Below are positions 17,674 through 26,771 of a stretch of 64,000 nucleotides of DNA, in pieces (positions within the stretch are counted from its first letter, which is position 1; each line of letters starts with the position of its first letter). The DNA is taken from positions 1-64,000 of the forward strand of contig DASXOB010000010.1 of the NCBI GenBank assembly GCA_036494545.1. The letters run 5' to 3'. The stretch is from JAICXG01 sp036494545 (GTDB lineage: Bacteria > Verrucomicrobiota > Verrucomicrobiia > Chthoniobacterales > UBA10450). A model generated the notes under the pieces. That model worked only from the letters and a program-made list of their open reading frames with translations. It did not search any database and was not told the DNA's origin. The translations under genes were made by a program, and so were the position numbers.

Positions 17674-18639
17674 TCATCGCGGCGGCCGAAGGGGCATTGT
17701 GGTCGAACCGCCTGTGGCGCGAAGCCGCTTCAAGCCCTTTTCGCCTTCTGGATATTTCCGAGCCGCCAGTTTGCTGTACAACTCCGCGGCCTTCGCGCGA
17801 TCTTTGGGCACGCCATTGCCTTCCTCGTAGAGGCGCGCCAGGTGGTCGATCCCAGCCCAAAACCCTCGATCGGCCGCCTGTTGATAGTATTCCGCTGCTT
17901 TGGCGTAGCTCTGCGGAACGCCCTGGCCTTTCTCGTACCTCACGCCGAGCGCGTCTTGTGCGCCGGGGCTCCCTTGGTCAGCGGCCTTCCGAAACCATTC
18001 CACCGCCTTAGTGTAATCCTTTGGGATGCCGTCACCGCCCGAATATAACACTCCAAGGAACACCTGAGCAGGTGCCACGTTCGCCGACGCCGCTTCTTCA
18101 AAGTATTTCTTAGCCGTGACAACGTTTTTCTCTGCTCCGTCACCCGACAAATAAATGAAACCCAAAGCCCGTTTGGCATCACAGTTCCCGCTGGCTGCCG
18201 CCCGTTCATACCATTCCCTGGCTCTCGCTGCGTCTCTTCCGACCCCCAATCCAGAAAAATAGAGCTGGCCGAGCTCGTACTGCGCCGAATGCGTGCCCGC
18301 GTTCGCCTTTTCCCGAAGGCCATCCTGTAAGGCCCGTTCAGCCCAAGTGGTTGCTTGCTGAAAATCGGCGGCGTTCAGGAAGTCGAACGATCCCTTAGAT
18401 CGGTAAATAAGAGCGAGCTCAGCTTGAGCTTCCGGTAGTCCTTGGTCTGCTGCCTGCCGGAAGTGCTCGAACGCTTTGTTGTGATCGATGGGCAGTCCTC
18501 CGCCTCGAAAGTACTGCATTCCAGTTTCATAGACGGCGGTCGAATCAGATTCGGACTCGCCCATGAGTTTCCCCCCAGCAGGCTGACCGTCTAGGTGGGT
18601 TATGAGTGCCAGAATAACGATGACGCATCTGATCGACAT
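17674..18639 (-). CDS. Sel1-repeat (TPR-like) protein
   Basis: 321 residues made almost entirely of Sel1-like repeats of about 36 residues, for example AVEWFRKAADQGSPGAQDAL followed by GVRYEKGQGVPQSY, and AREWYERAAASGNCDAKRAL followed by GFIYLSGDG. At least six units are visible. A hydrophobic N-terminus (MSIRCVIVILALITHLDG) suggests export. Sel1 solenoids act as protein-binding scaffolds; the partner is not indicated by the neighbours. The gene sits alone between two related intergenic repeats (17307-17572 and 18742-19004). Confidence 0.85.
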   Translation of the reverse strand: MSIRCVIVILALITHLDGQPAGGKLMGESESDSTAVYETGMQYFRGGGLPIDHNKAFEHFRQAADQGLPEAQAELALIYRSKGSFDFLNAADFQQATTWAERALQDGLREKANAGTHSAQYELGQLYFSGLGVGRDAARAREWYERAAASGNCDAKRALGFIYLSGDGAEKNVVTAKKYFEEAASANVAPAQVFLGVLYSGGDGIPKDYTKAVEWFRKAADQGSPGAQDALGVRYEKGQGVPQSYAKAAEYYQQAADRGFWAGIDHLARLYEEGNGVPKDRAKAAELYSKLAARKYPEGEKGLKRLRATGGSTTMPLRPPR

Positions 18640-18741
18640 AAGTGTAAATTCAGATCTGAAAACCCGGGACGACCTCTCAACAAAAACATTTTCTCTCTGA
18701 CACCAGATCTTGAGAACAACAGTTAAGATGCGATGACGGTG

Positions 18742-19004
18742 TGGTGAGCCTGAGTGTTCCGTAATCCGACGTCAAGCTGGGAGTCGCCCAAGACTGTTAA
18801 ACGTTGAGTGTTGAGGGCTGAGAGACGACCGGAAGGGATAAGCTGAAGGCCCTGGCAAACCCGTAACGCAAGGCGAAGGCGAGGGTTGACTGGCATGTGT
18901 GCTCCGCAGAGATGGTCGGGCGCGTGGCGAGAGTATGGCGCAAGCCGTCGGCAGCGCGGAGACCTTCCAATCGCGCGCCGCATGTCAGCCGCGGCTGTGG
19001 TCGC
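18742..19004 (+). repeat. About 265-bp intergenic direct repeat, copy B
   Basis: Counterpart of 17307-17572. Its right end contains TTCCAATCGCGCGCCGCATG followed by a short palindrome, AGCCGCGGCT, and GTGGTCGCTC. Located just before the ribbon-helix-helix gene, it could also supply that gene's upstream region. Confidence 0.5.
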
Positions 19005-19104
19005 TCAACTGCGATAAACTGGCGGCTTCTGGCCGCGTTCGCGATTTTTGCTCTGGAGTTTGAGGCAGCGCCTGCTCCACACTCCGTTTCCAAAAGCATT
19101 ACTT

Positions 19105-19473
19105 ATGAAAACGATCCGACACACGGTCAATATCCCGGGCGAGATGGAGCAGCTGATTCACGAACGCGCGCAAGGGTATCGCAGTCTTTCCAGCTATTTT
19201 GTCGCGCTGAGTTTCACCGACACGCTTTATCTTCCCAAGCGGCCGATCGCAAAAGCTTTCGCGAACGCTAACTGGCAGGCACAACGGCACGCGATCGAGG
19301 AGATCGTGACTCTGCGCAAACACGGATGGACGGGCGTTGACCTGCAAGTCCATTTTGATGCAGTCACCCAGGTGGAGAAGGCTGCTGCGAAGTGTCTGCA
19401 GGCGGGTGACTGGGTGCGCAATCATATCGCGGAAGAGCTCGCCTTCATGAAGGGTGCGCAGTTCCGGCGCTGA
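19105..19473 (+). CDS. Small protein with ribbon-helix-helix-like N-terminus
   Basis: 122 residues starting MKTIRHTVNIPGEMEQLIHE and continuing RAQGYRSLSSYFVALSF. The strand, 'PGEMEQLIHERAQGYRSLSSY' helices and spacing match the CopG/Arc-type DNA-binding fold. The remaining 85 residues are helical and unassigned. The frame is open upstream to 19048, but only the ATG at 19105 begins at the domain. An antitoxin or transcriptional regulator is possible; no toxin gene follows. It is next to a transposase remnant, so the region may be mobile in origin. Confidence 0.6.
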   Translation: MKTIRHTVNIPGEMEQLIHERAQGYRSLSSYFVALSFTDTLYLPKRPIAKAFANANWQAQRHAIEEIVTLRKHGWTGVDLQVHFDAVTQVEKAAAKCLQAGDWVRNHIAEELAFMKGAQFRR

Positions 19474-19835
19474 AGATGCTGCGCGGCGCAGCGCGCCGCA
19501 TGTAAACGCATCGCCCAATGTTGTTGTGCAGACTTCTGTACATCGGCATTAGGATAAGTGTGAAAGACTCGCATCAATACAAAGACCCTATCGGTCACGC
19601 TGGCTTGGACAGGACGAAGCGTCTCATAAACGCAGCAGTTAGATTGTGGGAACTACGACAGGAATCACCGCAATACAGCAGCCCGGTCAACCTCTCCGGC
19701 AACGGCAACGAAAATGAATCGAACCGTTTACCATCAAGCGCCGGTCCTGGGTTATCGCGCAGCCCATCGATCGATCGGCTGGCCTCGGATTCGCGCTTCG
19801 GAACGAAGACGCAAGGCGAGCGCGCCAGTCAGCGT

Positions 19836-20090
19836 TCAGAGCCCGACACCGCCCGGGCGGAGCAACTGGTGAGAAAGGCGCTGGCCCAACTGGGTTGGCG
19901 CGAAAAAGACCTTGCTCTCCATCCAAAAAGACACCAATCGAAAATCAAAATCGCCCGTCAATTGCGTGCGCAAACGCCGATGACTTATGCATGGATCGCA
20001 AATCGCCTTCACATGGGTAGAGCAAGCTACGTCTGCCGGCTCTTGGCTGGTCATAACAGCAGATCTAACCTCCGCTTTACCGTTTTCTAA
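19836..20090 (+). pseudogene. RAYT (REP-associated tyrosine transposase) C-terminal remnant
   Basis: The translation ARAEQLVRKALAQLGWREKD, KIKIARQLRAQTPMTYAWIA, NRLHMGRASYVCRLL matches the C-terminal helix-turn-helix of IS200-like/RAYT transposases common in Verrucomicrobia. The catalytic part with the HUH motif and active tyrosine is absent. The frame is open back to 19518, but that upstream part shows no transposase sequence. This is a tail only. Confidence 0.75.
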
Positions 20091-20134
20091 TCACGGTGTG
20101 AGTTGCGACGATCCTGAGGTTGCAGGTTCAATCG

Positions 20135-20302
20135 TGCGCTCTCATCGCGGGCGTTCGCACAAACCCGATGCTGTCGCGAGTTACCCGGCTTTCGCCTGTG
20201 TGACTCTGCCAGGAGTCACACGGTTCATGAGCTGGGTTTCGAAACCTCGGCGAAGTCTATCGTAGGTCGCCGCGAGGGTGTCGATTTGGGATTCGTATTC
20301 GT
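20135..20302 (-). pseudogene. Copy of the transglutaminase-like gene 3' end and downstream DNA
   Basis: The minus strand encodes EYESQIDTLAATYDRLRRGF, matching EYESQIDTLAATYDQLRAGL at the end of the gene at 22568-23479. Positions 20259-20302 are identical to 22619-22662 over 44 bp. Weaker similarity continues through the stop and about 90 bp beyond it. It lies antisense within the leader of the M13 peptidase gene. Confidence 0.85.
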
Positions 20303-20384
20303 CGCCGCGCACGTCGGCGGCAGCGATGGCCGGGGTGAGCAATTTTGTCCTCCCATTCATCATCGCTTTTGGCATGTTACCAAG

Positions 20385-22442
20385 ATGAAGGTTCAAGCAC
20401 TGGTAACGGGAATATTGATCGGGTTAACCGGGCAACTCCTTTGCGCTGAGCCGGAGAGAGCGGCGCACGAGATTGGCGTCGATCTTTCGATGCGCGATAC
20501 CTCGGTGAAACCGGGCGACGATTTCGAGAAGTATGCCAACGGCGGCTGGCGCAATAGGACGGAGATTCCATTAGACCGCACGCAAATCGGGACGGATTTC
20601 GAGGCCATGGAAAGGGCCGAGAAACGAACCGCCACTCTTATTCACGAAGCCGGCAAAGGTAATCCGGCCCTCGGGAGTCCGCAGCGGATGATCGCCGATT
20701 ACTGCGCCGCTTACATGGACACAGCGGAGATTGCGAAGCGCGGGATCGATCCGCTCAAGGATAAGCTGGCGGAGATCGATAAGATCAGTTCGAAGAGCGA
20801 CCTCGCGCGCGTGCTGGGCGAACGCCTGCGCGCCGACGTGGACCCGATCAACGCCGTGCGGATGTGGACCGAGCATTTGTTGGGCCTTTTTGTTACTCAA
20901 GCTCTGTCCGACCCAGGTCGTACCGTGCCCTATCTGTTACAAGGCGGTCTGGGAATGCCGGACCGCGAGTATTACATCTCCGATAAACCGGAAATGACTA
21001 AGCTGCGCGCGGCTTACCGGACTTACGTGGGCGAGTTACTAAAGGCAGCAAAGATGAGCGAGCCAGGCACGCGCGCAGAGCGGATTGTTACTCTGGAAAC
21101 GAAGATGGCGCAGGCGCATCTCGATCGCACTGCGAGTCAAGACATGCATACGCCGGGCCAGCCGCAAACCGTGGCGGACCTTGAAACAAGCGCCCCAGGT
21201 TTGGAATGGAATACTTATCTGTCTGCGGCTGGTCTCGAAAAGCAACCCATGTTCATCATCTGGCAGCCAGCAGCTATCAAAGGTCTCTCGGCGCTTGTAG
21301 CGAGCGAGCCGCTGGATTCGTGGAAGGACTGGTTCGCGTTCCATACCATCAACGAAAACGCTAGTTATCTCCCGCCGGCCTATGACGACTTGCAGTTCGG
21401 TTTCTATGGCAAAGAGATGGCGGGCGCGCCGAAACAGCGCGAGCGATGGAAACGCGCGATTGCAAACGTTAACACGGACCTGCGCGATGCAGTGGGCAAG
21501 ATCTATGTCGCGAGATATTTTCCGCCATCCTCGAAGACCGCGGTGCAGGAGATGGTGAAGAACCTGCTCGCGGCGTTCGACCGTCGCATTGATGCGCTGC
21601 AATGGATGTCGCCCGCTACTAAAGGGCGGGCGAAGGCGAAGCTTAAGACTTTACGCGTAGGCGTCGGCTATCCCGAGACGTGGCGGCGTTACGATGGCCT
21701 AACGATTCGGCGCGACGACCCGCTCGGCAATGCGTGGCGGGCGCGCGAATGGGAATATCATCATCAGGCGGCCAAGCTTAATCAACCGATCGATCGCGGG
21801 GAATGGTGGCTGACCCCGCAAACATGGGACGCCGTTAACCTTCCGTTACAAAACGCGTTGAACTTTCCGGCGGCGATCCTGGAAGCACCGTACTTTAATC
21901 CAAAGGCTGACGTGGCGGCTAACTATGGCGCGATGGGCGCGATGATCGGCCATGAGATTAGTCATAGCTTCGATACGACCGGCGCGGAATTTAATTCCGA
22001 AGGTAAGCTGAAGAATTGGTGGACGCCGAAAGACCTCACGCATTTTAAAGAAGCAGGTAAGCGTTTGATCGACCAGTTCAATGCCTATGAACCATTGTCC
22101 GGCTTCCATATAAATGGCGCGCAAACGTTAGGCGAAAACATCGCCGACGTGGCCGGTCTCGCCACGGCTTACGATGCTTACAGGATGGCCCTGCAGGGCA
22201 TCGAGTTACCGGTCGTGGGTGGGCTCACGGGCGATCAGCGTTTCTTTCTCGCATTTGCGCAAAGGTGGCGCACCAAGATACGCGATGCAGAGCTGCGGCA
22301 GGTCATAGTGAGTAACGAGCATGCACCGGGTCGCGAGCGGGCGCAGACCGTGCGCAACATCGATGCCTGGTATGATGCTTATGGGGTCAAGCCCGGCGAG
22401 AAACTGTATCTGACTCCCGACGACCGCGTGCGGATCTGGTAA
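20385..22442 (+). CDS. Exported M13-family zinc metallopeptidase (neprilysin/PepO-like)
   Basis: A 685-residue peptidase with a signal peptide (MKVQALVTGILIGLTGQLLCA) and the M13 hallmarks: GDDFEKYANGGW near the N-terminus, zinc-binding HEISH in MIGHEISHSFDTTGAEF (about residues 523-527), third ligand in GENIADVAG (Glu about 584) and RWRTKIRDAELR before the C-terminal end. The length fits the family's usual 650-700 residues. It would cleave peptides in the periplasm or outside the cell. The frame extends upstream to 20286, but that part overlaps copied DNA from another gene, so the ATG at 20385 is preferred. Confidence 0.93.
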   Translation: MKVQALVTGILIGLTGQLLCAEPERAAHEIGVDLSMRDTSVKPGDDFEKYANGGWRNRTEIPLDRTQIGTDFEAMERAEKRTATLIHEAGKGNPALGSPQRMIADYCAAYMDTAEIAKRGIDPLKDKLAEIDKISSKSDLARVLGERLRADVDPINAVRMWTEHLLGLFVTQALSDPGRTVPYLLQGGLGMPDREYYISDKPEMTKLRAAYRTYVGELLKAAKMSEPGTRAERIVTLETKMAQAHLDRTASQDMHTPGQPQTVADLETSAPGLEWNTYLSAAGLEKQPMFIIWQPAAIKGLSALVASEPLDSWKDWFAFHTINENASYLPPAYDDLQFGFYGKEMAGAPKQRERWKRAIANVNTDLRDAVGKIYVARYFPPSSKTAVQEMVKNLLAAFDRRIDALQWMSPATKGRAKAKLKTLRVGVGYPETWRRYDGLTIRRDDPLGNAWRAREWEYHHQAAKLNQPIDRGEWWLTPQTWDAVNLPLQNALNFPAAILEAPYFNPKADVAANYGAMGAMIGHEISHSFDTTGAEFNSEGKLKNWWTPKDLTHFKEAGKRLIDQFNAYEPLSGFHINGAQTLGENIADVAGLATAYDAYRMALQGIELPVVGGLTGDQRFFLAFAQRWRTKIRDAELRQVIVSNEHAPGRERAQTVRNIDAWYDAYGVKPGEKLYLTPDDRVRIW

Positions 22443-22567
22443 CAGGCTATGTGACCCAACGATTCGCTTTCGCGCTGAACACTCTTTAGGCCACTGGGCT
22501 CTCATCGCGAGTGTTTCCACGCTCTCGACGCCATCTTGGGTTATCTCGCTTCCCGAACGTAACTGTG

Positions 22568-23479
22568 TCAGGAGTGGTGCGGTTTACCAGGTGAGTTCTG
22601 CAATCCTGCGCGAAGTTGATCGTAGGTCGCCGCGAGGGTGTCGATTTGGGATTCGTATTCGTGCAGATTGATCTTTCCTGCAAAAGCTCCTTCCACCTTC
22701 TGGCTCAGTATATCGAGCATCGCCACCCACTGTTGCCAGGCAGGTTGTTCATGCAATCTGCCGTCGTATAAGCGGTCAAACTCGTCCACCAGGTAGTGCT
22801 TTGTTCGATCGATGGTGAACTTGCCGTTAGCGTCGGCGGCAAAGATCGCGATGGGAACAATCATATCGACAGCATCGGGGTTAAGACTGGAGCGCGGGCC
22901 AAACCAGACGCGCCCCTTCATCCAATCCTCCGTGCCGACCAGTCCGCTCCAGGGATCAGCGGGAATCCACTCGCTAGCACTTGAATCGTAGATCTCGAGC
23001 CATACATGGTCGTTATGATGCCTGCCGAAGACGGAGTAGGAGTCTCCCTTTTCCTTGACCAAAGCATCGGCTCTCGCGCCGCGCTCGGGCGAGTTGGTTC
23101 GGATATGAATCTCGTGGACCTTCCGTGCGCGGATGTTTAGTTCTTCCATGGCCGCAAGGGCCACGATCGAGAAATCGTTGCAGTTGCCACCGCGTCGCTC
23201 GATGATCTCTGGCACCGTCCGCTTCTGGTAATCGGTCGTCTTCCACTCGAAGTTTCGTGTCAGGAAACGAACGATCGCGCGGGTTCGGCCTACCTCAGAG
23301 CTTGTGCCTTCACCGAGTTGTCGGGCAAAGGCTTTGAAGTCTGTGCGCGCCAACGCGCAAAGATGTGCATCCTGAATCGGAGCCGGTTTCTCTTCCGCGG
23401 CCGCAGTGGCCAGGGTGACGATCACTCCCAGCAGAACGGTCAGCGATCTTATTTGCACAGGTGACGAAAGAGAAAACAA
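22568..23479 (-). CDS. Exported transglutaminase-like cysteine peptidase-fold protein
   Basis: Signal peptide followed by a transglutaminase-like core. The Cys is in RRGGNCNDFSIVALAAMEEL, the His in HHNDHVWLEIYD and the Asp in WIPADPWSGLVG, the usual Cys-His-Asp triad order. Such domains hydrolyse or cross-link peptide or isopeptide bonds. The open frame begins with TTG at 23479; a GTG at 23458 just before the hydrophobic stretch is an alternative, and no in-frame ATG exists. The gene follows the kelch gene by 18 bp on the same strand, so the two are probably an operon. A copy of its 3' end lies at 20135-20302. Confidence 0.82.
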   Translation of the reverse strand: MFSLSSPVQIRSLTVLLGVIVTLATAAAEEKPAPIQDAHLCALARTDFKAFARQLGEGTSSEVGRTRAIVRFLTRNFEWKTTDYQKRTVPEIIERRGGNCNDFSIVALAAMEELNIRARKVHEIHIRTNSPERGARADALVKEKGDSYSVFGRHHNDHVWLEIYDSSASEWIPADPWSGLVGTEDWMKGRVWFGPRSSLNPDAVDMIVPIAIFAADANGKFTIDRTKHYLVDEFDRLYDGRLHEQPAWQQWVAMLDILSQKVEGAFAGKINLHEYESQIDTLAATYDQLRAGLQNSPGKPHHS

Positions 23480-23497
23480 CCGACACCCATTTACTCG

Positions 23498-24604
23498 TTA
23501 GGGCTGATATACCTCGGCCGAGGAAAAATAGCCAATCAACGAAAATCCGCCGGCCACGAGGACCCGGCCGCTGGGCATAATTGTCGCCGAGATATGCTCC
23601 GCGCGACCATCGTGCATCTTGCCGGTGCTACTCCATGTCCCAGTGAGCGGATCCCACAGCTCGGCACTGCGCAAACCTGGGCCCTGCGGGCCGCCTCCGC
23701 CCGCGACCAGCACCTTGCCGCTACGCAAGAGATTGGCGGTATGACCGCCTCGCGGCGTGATCAGCGCCCCGGTAGCACTCCAGGTCCTGCCAAGGGGGAA
23801 ATAAATCTCCGCGGCCGTGTTATGAGGTGTGTTGTTACCTCCAGCAACGAGCACATCCCCGCTCGGGAGCACGGTCGCGGTATGGCCTATCCGCTTATCG
23901 GTCATGGTTCCCGTCACACTCCATGTCCCAGAGTTAGCGTCATAAATCTCGGCGCTATCGGTTGCGCGATTGTTAACGTCATAACCACCCGCCACTAGGA
24001 CAAGGCCATTGAAAAGCACGGTTGCGGTATGCACACTTCGAGCGACAGCCATGCTGGCAGTAGGACTCCACGTCCCGGTGGATGGGTCATATAGCTCCGC
24101 GCTCGACATAGATATTCCGGTGGCGTTTCTACCACCCGCGACCAGGACCTTGCCGTTGCGCAACAGCGTCGCCGAATGAAGCCATCGCCCCTGGGTCAGG
24201 CTTCCGGTATCACTCCAGGATTGAAGCGTCGGATCATAAACCTCACAGACCGTCAGATCGTTGTTTGGACTATTCCCCCCCGTCACCAACACCTTGCCGG
24301 TTGGCAAGAGCGTTGCCGTATGCTGGGTGTGACCATGACTCATCGACGCAGCCGCGCTCCAAGTCCCGGTGCTGGAGTTATAGATCTCGGCACTCGCGAG
24401 AATGACCGGACCAAGACTATCGCCACCGGTCACAAGGACACTGCCGCCCAGAACCGTGCTGGTGAAATTCAGTCGAGTCACAGACATGCTCCCGGTGTGC
24501 GTCCATTGACCTGAAGTATCGACCGACGCCGGCGCCGATCCCACCTGGCCCCAGGCCAGCCCTGCTCCGCCCAATATTACCGCCGCCAAAATAGTGATTT
24601 TCAT
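23498..24604 (-). CDS. Exported seven-repeat kelch-type propeller protein
   Basis: Signal peptide MKITILAAVILGGAGLAWGQ, then seven repeats ending VLVxGG (VLGGSVLVTGGDS, TLLPTGKVLVTGGNS, TLLRNGKVLVAGGRN, TVLFNGLVLVAGGYD, TVLPSGDVLVAGGNN, NLLRSGKVLVAGGGG, TIMPSGRVLVAGGFS), with AEIYDxxxGTWSxTGxM between them. The ATG at 24604 is chosen over an upstream in-frame codon because it starts the signal peptide. The protein ends directly after the propeller, without the extra C-terminal module of the paralogue at 6541. Likely in an operon with the transglutaminase-like gene. Confidence 0.85.
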   Translation of the reverse strand: MKITILAAVILGGAGLAWGQVGSAPASVDTSGQWTHTGSMSVTRLNFTSTVLGGSVLVTGGDSLGPVILASAEIYNSSTGTWSAAASMSHGHTQHTATLLPTGKVLVTGGNSPNNDLTVCEVYDPTLQSWSDTGSLTQGRWLHSATLLRNGKVLVAGGRNATGISMSSAELYDPSTGTWSPTASMAVARSVHTATVLFNGLVLVAGGYDVNNRATDSAEIYDANSGTWSVTGTMTDKRIGHTATVLPSGDVLVAGGNNTPHNTAAEIYFPLGRTWSATGALITPRGGHTANLLRSGKVLVAGGGGPQGPGLRSAELWDPLTGTWSSTGKMHDGRAEHISATIMPSGRVLVAGGFSLIGYFSSAEVYQP

Positions 24605-24690
24605 CTTCAATCTTCGCCTCCCGCATTGGGGATAACGCTGGTTGATCTTCGCAAGCAAGCAGAAACGTCAGGAATCGGAGATCGGTAGGC

Positions 24691-24996
24691 TCAGCGAGAA
24701 AAGTGAGGGAGGAACGTGCCGCGGCCTTCGAGTTTCAGGGTGAGGCGGCCGGCCACGACGAAAAGGACGGCGACGACAAGACGCGCCCAGCCGGGGAAGT
24801 TCATGTTGGTGTATTTCTTCAGGAGCCACGCAATTAGCGGACACGCTGACAGACCCGAGAACAAAGCGAACCAGCCATTGGTCGGCGGCCAGGGACCGAG
24901 TGTGATGATGAGCCCGAGGCCGCCAATGCCGGCGACGATAGTCCACGCCCAGGCGGCGATCCAGCCGAGCCAGCGAAGGAGTCGACCCACCTTCAT
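24691..24996 (-). CDS. Small integral membrane protein
   Basis: 101 residues with three clear hydrophobic segments: LLRWLGWIAAWAWTIVAGIG, GWFALFSGLSACPLIAWLL and WARLVVAVLFVVAGRLTL. The amphipathic ends and steady composition make it a real gene. It reads toward the kelch/transglutaminase pair, ending 86 bp before the kelch start. The family is not recognised. Confidence 0.65.
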   Translation of the reverse strand: MKVGRLLRWLGWIAAWAWTIVAGIGGLGLIITLGPWPPTNGWFALFSGLSACPLIAWLLKKYTNMNFPGWARLVVAVLFVVAGRLTLKLEGRGTFLPHFSR

Positions 24997-25421
24997 AGAC
25001 TACGGTGTGGCAAGGGATCTCGATCGGGCCAGGTGGATGATGTCATGAGAGGAGTTGGATGGCATTGGAAGCGCGTTTGGATTCAAGTCATTTATCACAG
25101 TCCGCGATTCTCGCCGACTCGGTTATCTGTGCAGGCTCCAGATCGATTCCTAACGTGACAGCAAACACGGAGTTGAGTCTTTCAATTCAATGACAGAAAG
25201 ATTGTCGGTCGCTTCGTTGTGTTACTTCGCTTTTAGCGAGGACAGCGGGAGGATAAAAGGTCAACGTCATTTATAAGTTAATCGATCAGACGACTTAAGA
25301 ACAATGCCAGAGCCCTGGCATTGCATTCATACCGGGAATTATCTCGATAAAATAGTCATTCGACCTGTTTATGCTGAAACCTAATTCCAGAGAGATGGGA
25401 CAACGAAGCGAGCCTCTTTTC
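24997..25421. other. Intergenic region, nothing recognised
   Basis: About 425 bp of lower-GC DNA between divergent genes. No coding frame or repeat is supported until the paired palindromes at 25422. Confidence 0.5.
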
Positions 25422-25463
25422 GTAACAGTATTGTTACATCCCTGCAGGTAACAGTTCCGTTAC
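25422..25463. promoter_or_regulatory. Two tandem GTAAC-N6-GTTAC palindromes
   Basis: Perfect sites at 25422-25437 (spacer agtatt) and 25448-25463 (spacer agttcc). Their centres are 26 bp apart, about two and a half helical turns. The second ends 45 nt before the ATG of the ferritin-like gene. This is the only promoter in the window with two perfect sites. Confidence 0.75.
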
Positions 25464-25508
25464 GCTTTCAACCCAGCAACGGGTGCCACTAGCTGCGAAA
25501 CTATCGGC

Positions 25509-26696
25509 ATGAAAGCGATACCTAAGCTTAGTGTCAGTGATTCCAACCAGAGTGAGGATCTCTCTCTGGGTCAAAACGGTGAAAGCGATGTCAACGCTCG
25601 GAAGAGCAAGTTTGTTAGTCGTCGTTCTTTTCTTACCAGGACGATCGCTCTGGGAGCTGGAACGATGGGTGCGGGATTGTTAACCGGCATTCGGACGGCA
25701 AGAGCAAGTGGCAGTCTTTCCGAGGGAGACGCAGCCTTGCTTCGCTTCCCTGCGGCGCTGGAGCTACTCGAGGCCGACTTTTGGATTCAATACAACGAAC
25801 TCGCCGGCATCCAGGATGACGAAGTCATGGGTGGCAGTGGCAATGAACCCTACACGGACGCGCTGGAGCTTCTCGAGGATGAAATGCAGGACTACATCCA
25901 CGACAATACCGATGATGAGATCACTCATCACCAGTTCCTTAACGCTTATCTCGCGTCCAAGGGAGCGGCGCAGGCAAACCTCGATGCGTTCCGCACTCTC
26001 CACGGCAGCACTGCGACTGGAGTCAACACGTCCATGATCGGGAAACGCCTGACTAACCTGACTCAGCTGACCCTGGATACCAGCTGGTGGACACGCTACC
26101 GCGACGACAAGCATAACCCGGATCTCGATCCGACTCACGTCTTCCGGCAGGTGATCAAGTCGTTGTCGGTCAATCAGCACACGGCAATTCCTCGGACCGA
26201 TGCGGATACACAGGATCCCAACTTCCTGCAGGCGATCGCGAATACCGCGGCGTTCCACTTCCCAACCATCGAGCAGGGTGGCAGCAGCCTTTATCCTTCG
26301 CTCGCACAAAGGGCTACTGATGTGGAAGTACTGCGCATCCTGATGAGCATCGGTCCAACCGAGACTATGCACTTCCAAACCTGGTCGGATGTGGCGGGCA
26401 ATGCGCCTGCTCTGACGGCCGTCGATCCGGTAACGGGCGTGAAAGTGACGTTCCCGGTTCTTGACGTGGAGAACGAACTCATAGACAGCGCCCTGATCAT
26501 GCCGGAGCCGTGCCCGTTCCTGAGTCGGAATCTCCCGATTTGTTCGGTCATTCGGCCAACGAATACGGAAGGCGCCGCGATGGGAGCTCTCCAATTTCTG
26601 ACAGCCATGGGACTGTTCATTGGTCAATCGCAGGCGTTCTTTGATTATATGACTCAGCTGGCTCAGGACGCAGACGCGGCCCAGCGCGGTTTCTAA
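25509..26696 (+). CDS. Tat-exported ferritin-like domain protein
   Basis: A twin-arginine signal (KFVSRRSFLTRTIALGAGTM) is followed by a ferritin-like four-helix domain (LEADFWIQYNELAG, LELLEDEMQDYIHDNTDDEI, THHQFLNAYLASKG). Its carboxylate and His residues have the spacing of the Ferritin_2 / desiccation-related family. About 395 residues, somewhat longer than a minimal ferritin-like domain. Tat export implies folding, perhaps with a metal, before export. Two tandem GTAAC-N6-GTTAC palindromes precede it and a strong hairpin follows it, so it is a single-gene unit. Confidence 0.82.
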   Translation: MKAIPKLSVSDSNQSEDLSLGQNGESDVNARKSKFVSRRSFLTRTIALGAGTMGAGLLTGIRTARASGSLSEGDAALLRFPAALELLEADFWIQYNELAGIQDDEVMGGSGNEPYTDALELLEDEMQDYIHDNTDDEITHHQFLNAYLASKGAAQANLDAFRTLHGSTATGVNTSMIGKRLTNLTQLTLDTSWWTRYRDDKHNPDLDPTHVFRQVIKSLSVNQHTAIPRTDADTQDPNFLQAIANTAAFHFPTIEQGGSSLYPSLAQRATDVEVLRILMSIGPTETMHFQTWSDVAGNAPALTAVDPVTGVKVTFPVLDVENELIDSALIMPEPCPFLSRNLPICSVIRPTNTEGAAMGALQFLTAMGLFIGQSQAFFDYMTQLAQDADAAQRGF

Positions 26697-26712
26697 GCCA
26701 GGTAACCTTGTG

Positions 26713-26742
26713 TTGTTGGGCCTGAGCTAAAGGGCCCAACAA
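26713..26742 (+). terminator. Hairpin after the ferritin-like gene
   Basis: TTGTTGGGCC and GGCCCAACAA form a perfect 10-bp stem with a 10-nt loop, 16 bp after the stop codon. No T-run follows, so the mechanism is uncertain, but the position fits a terminator for this gene. Confidence 0.6.
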
Positions 26743-26771
26743 TACACTCAGAAATGAGTTAGCTTGTTTAG

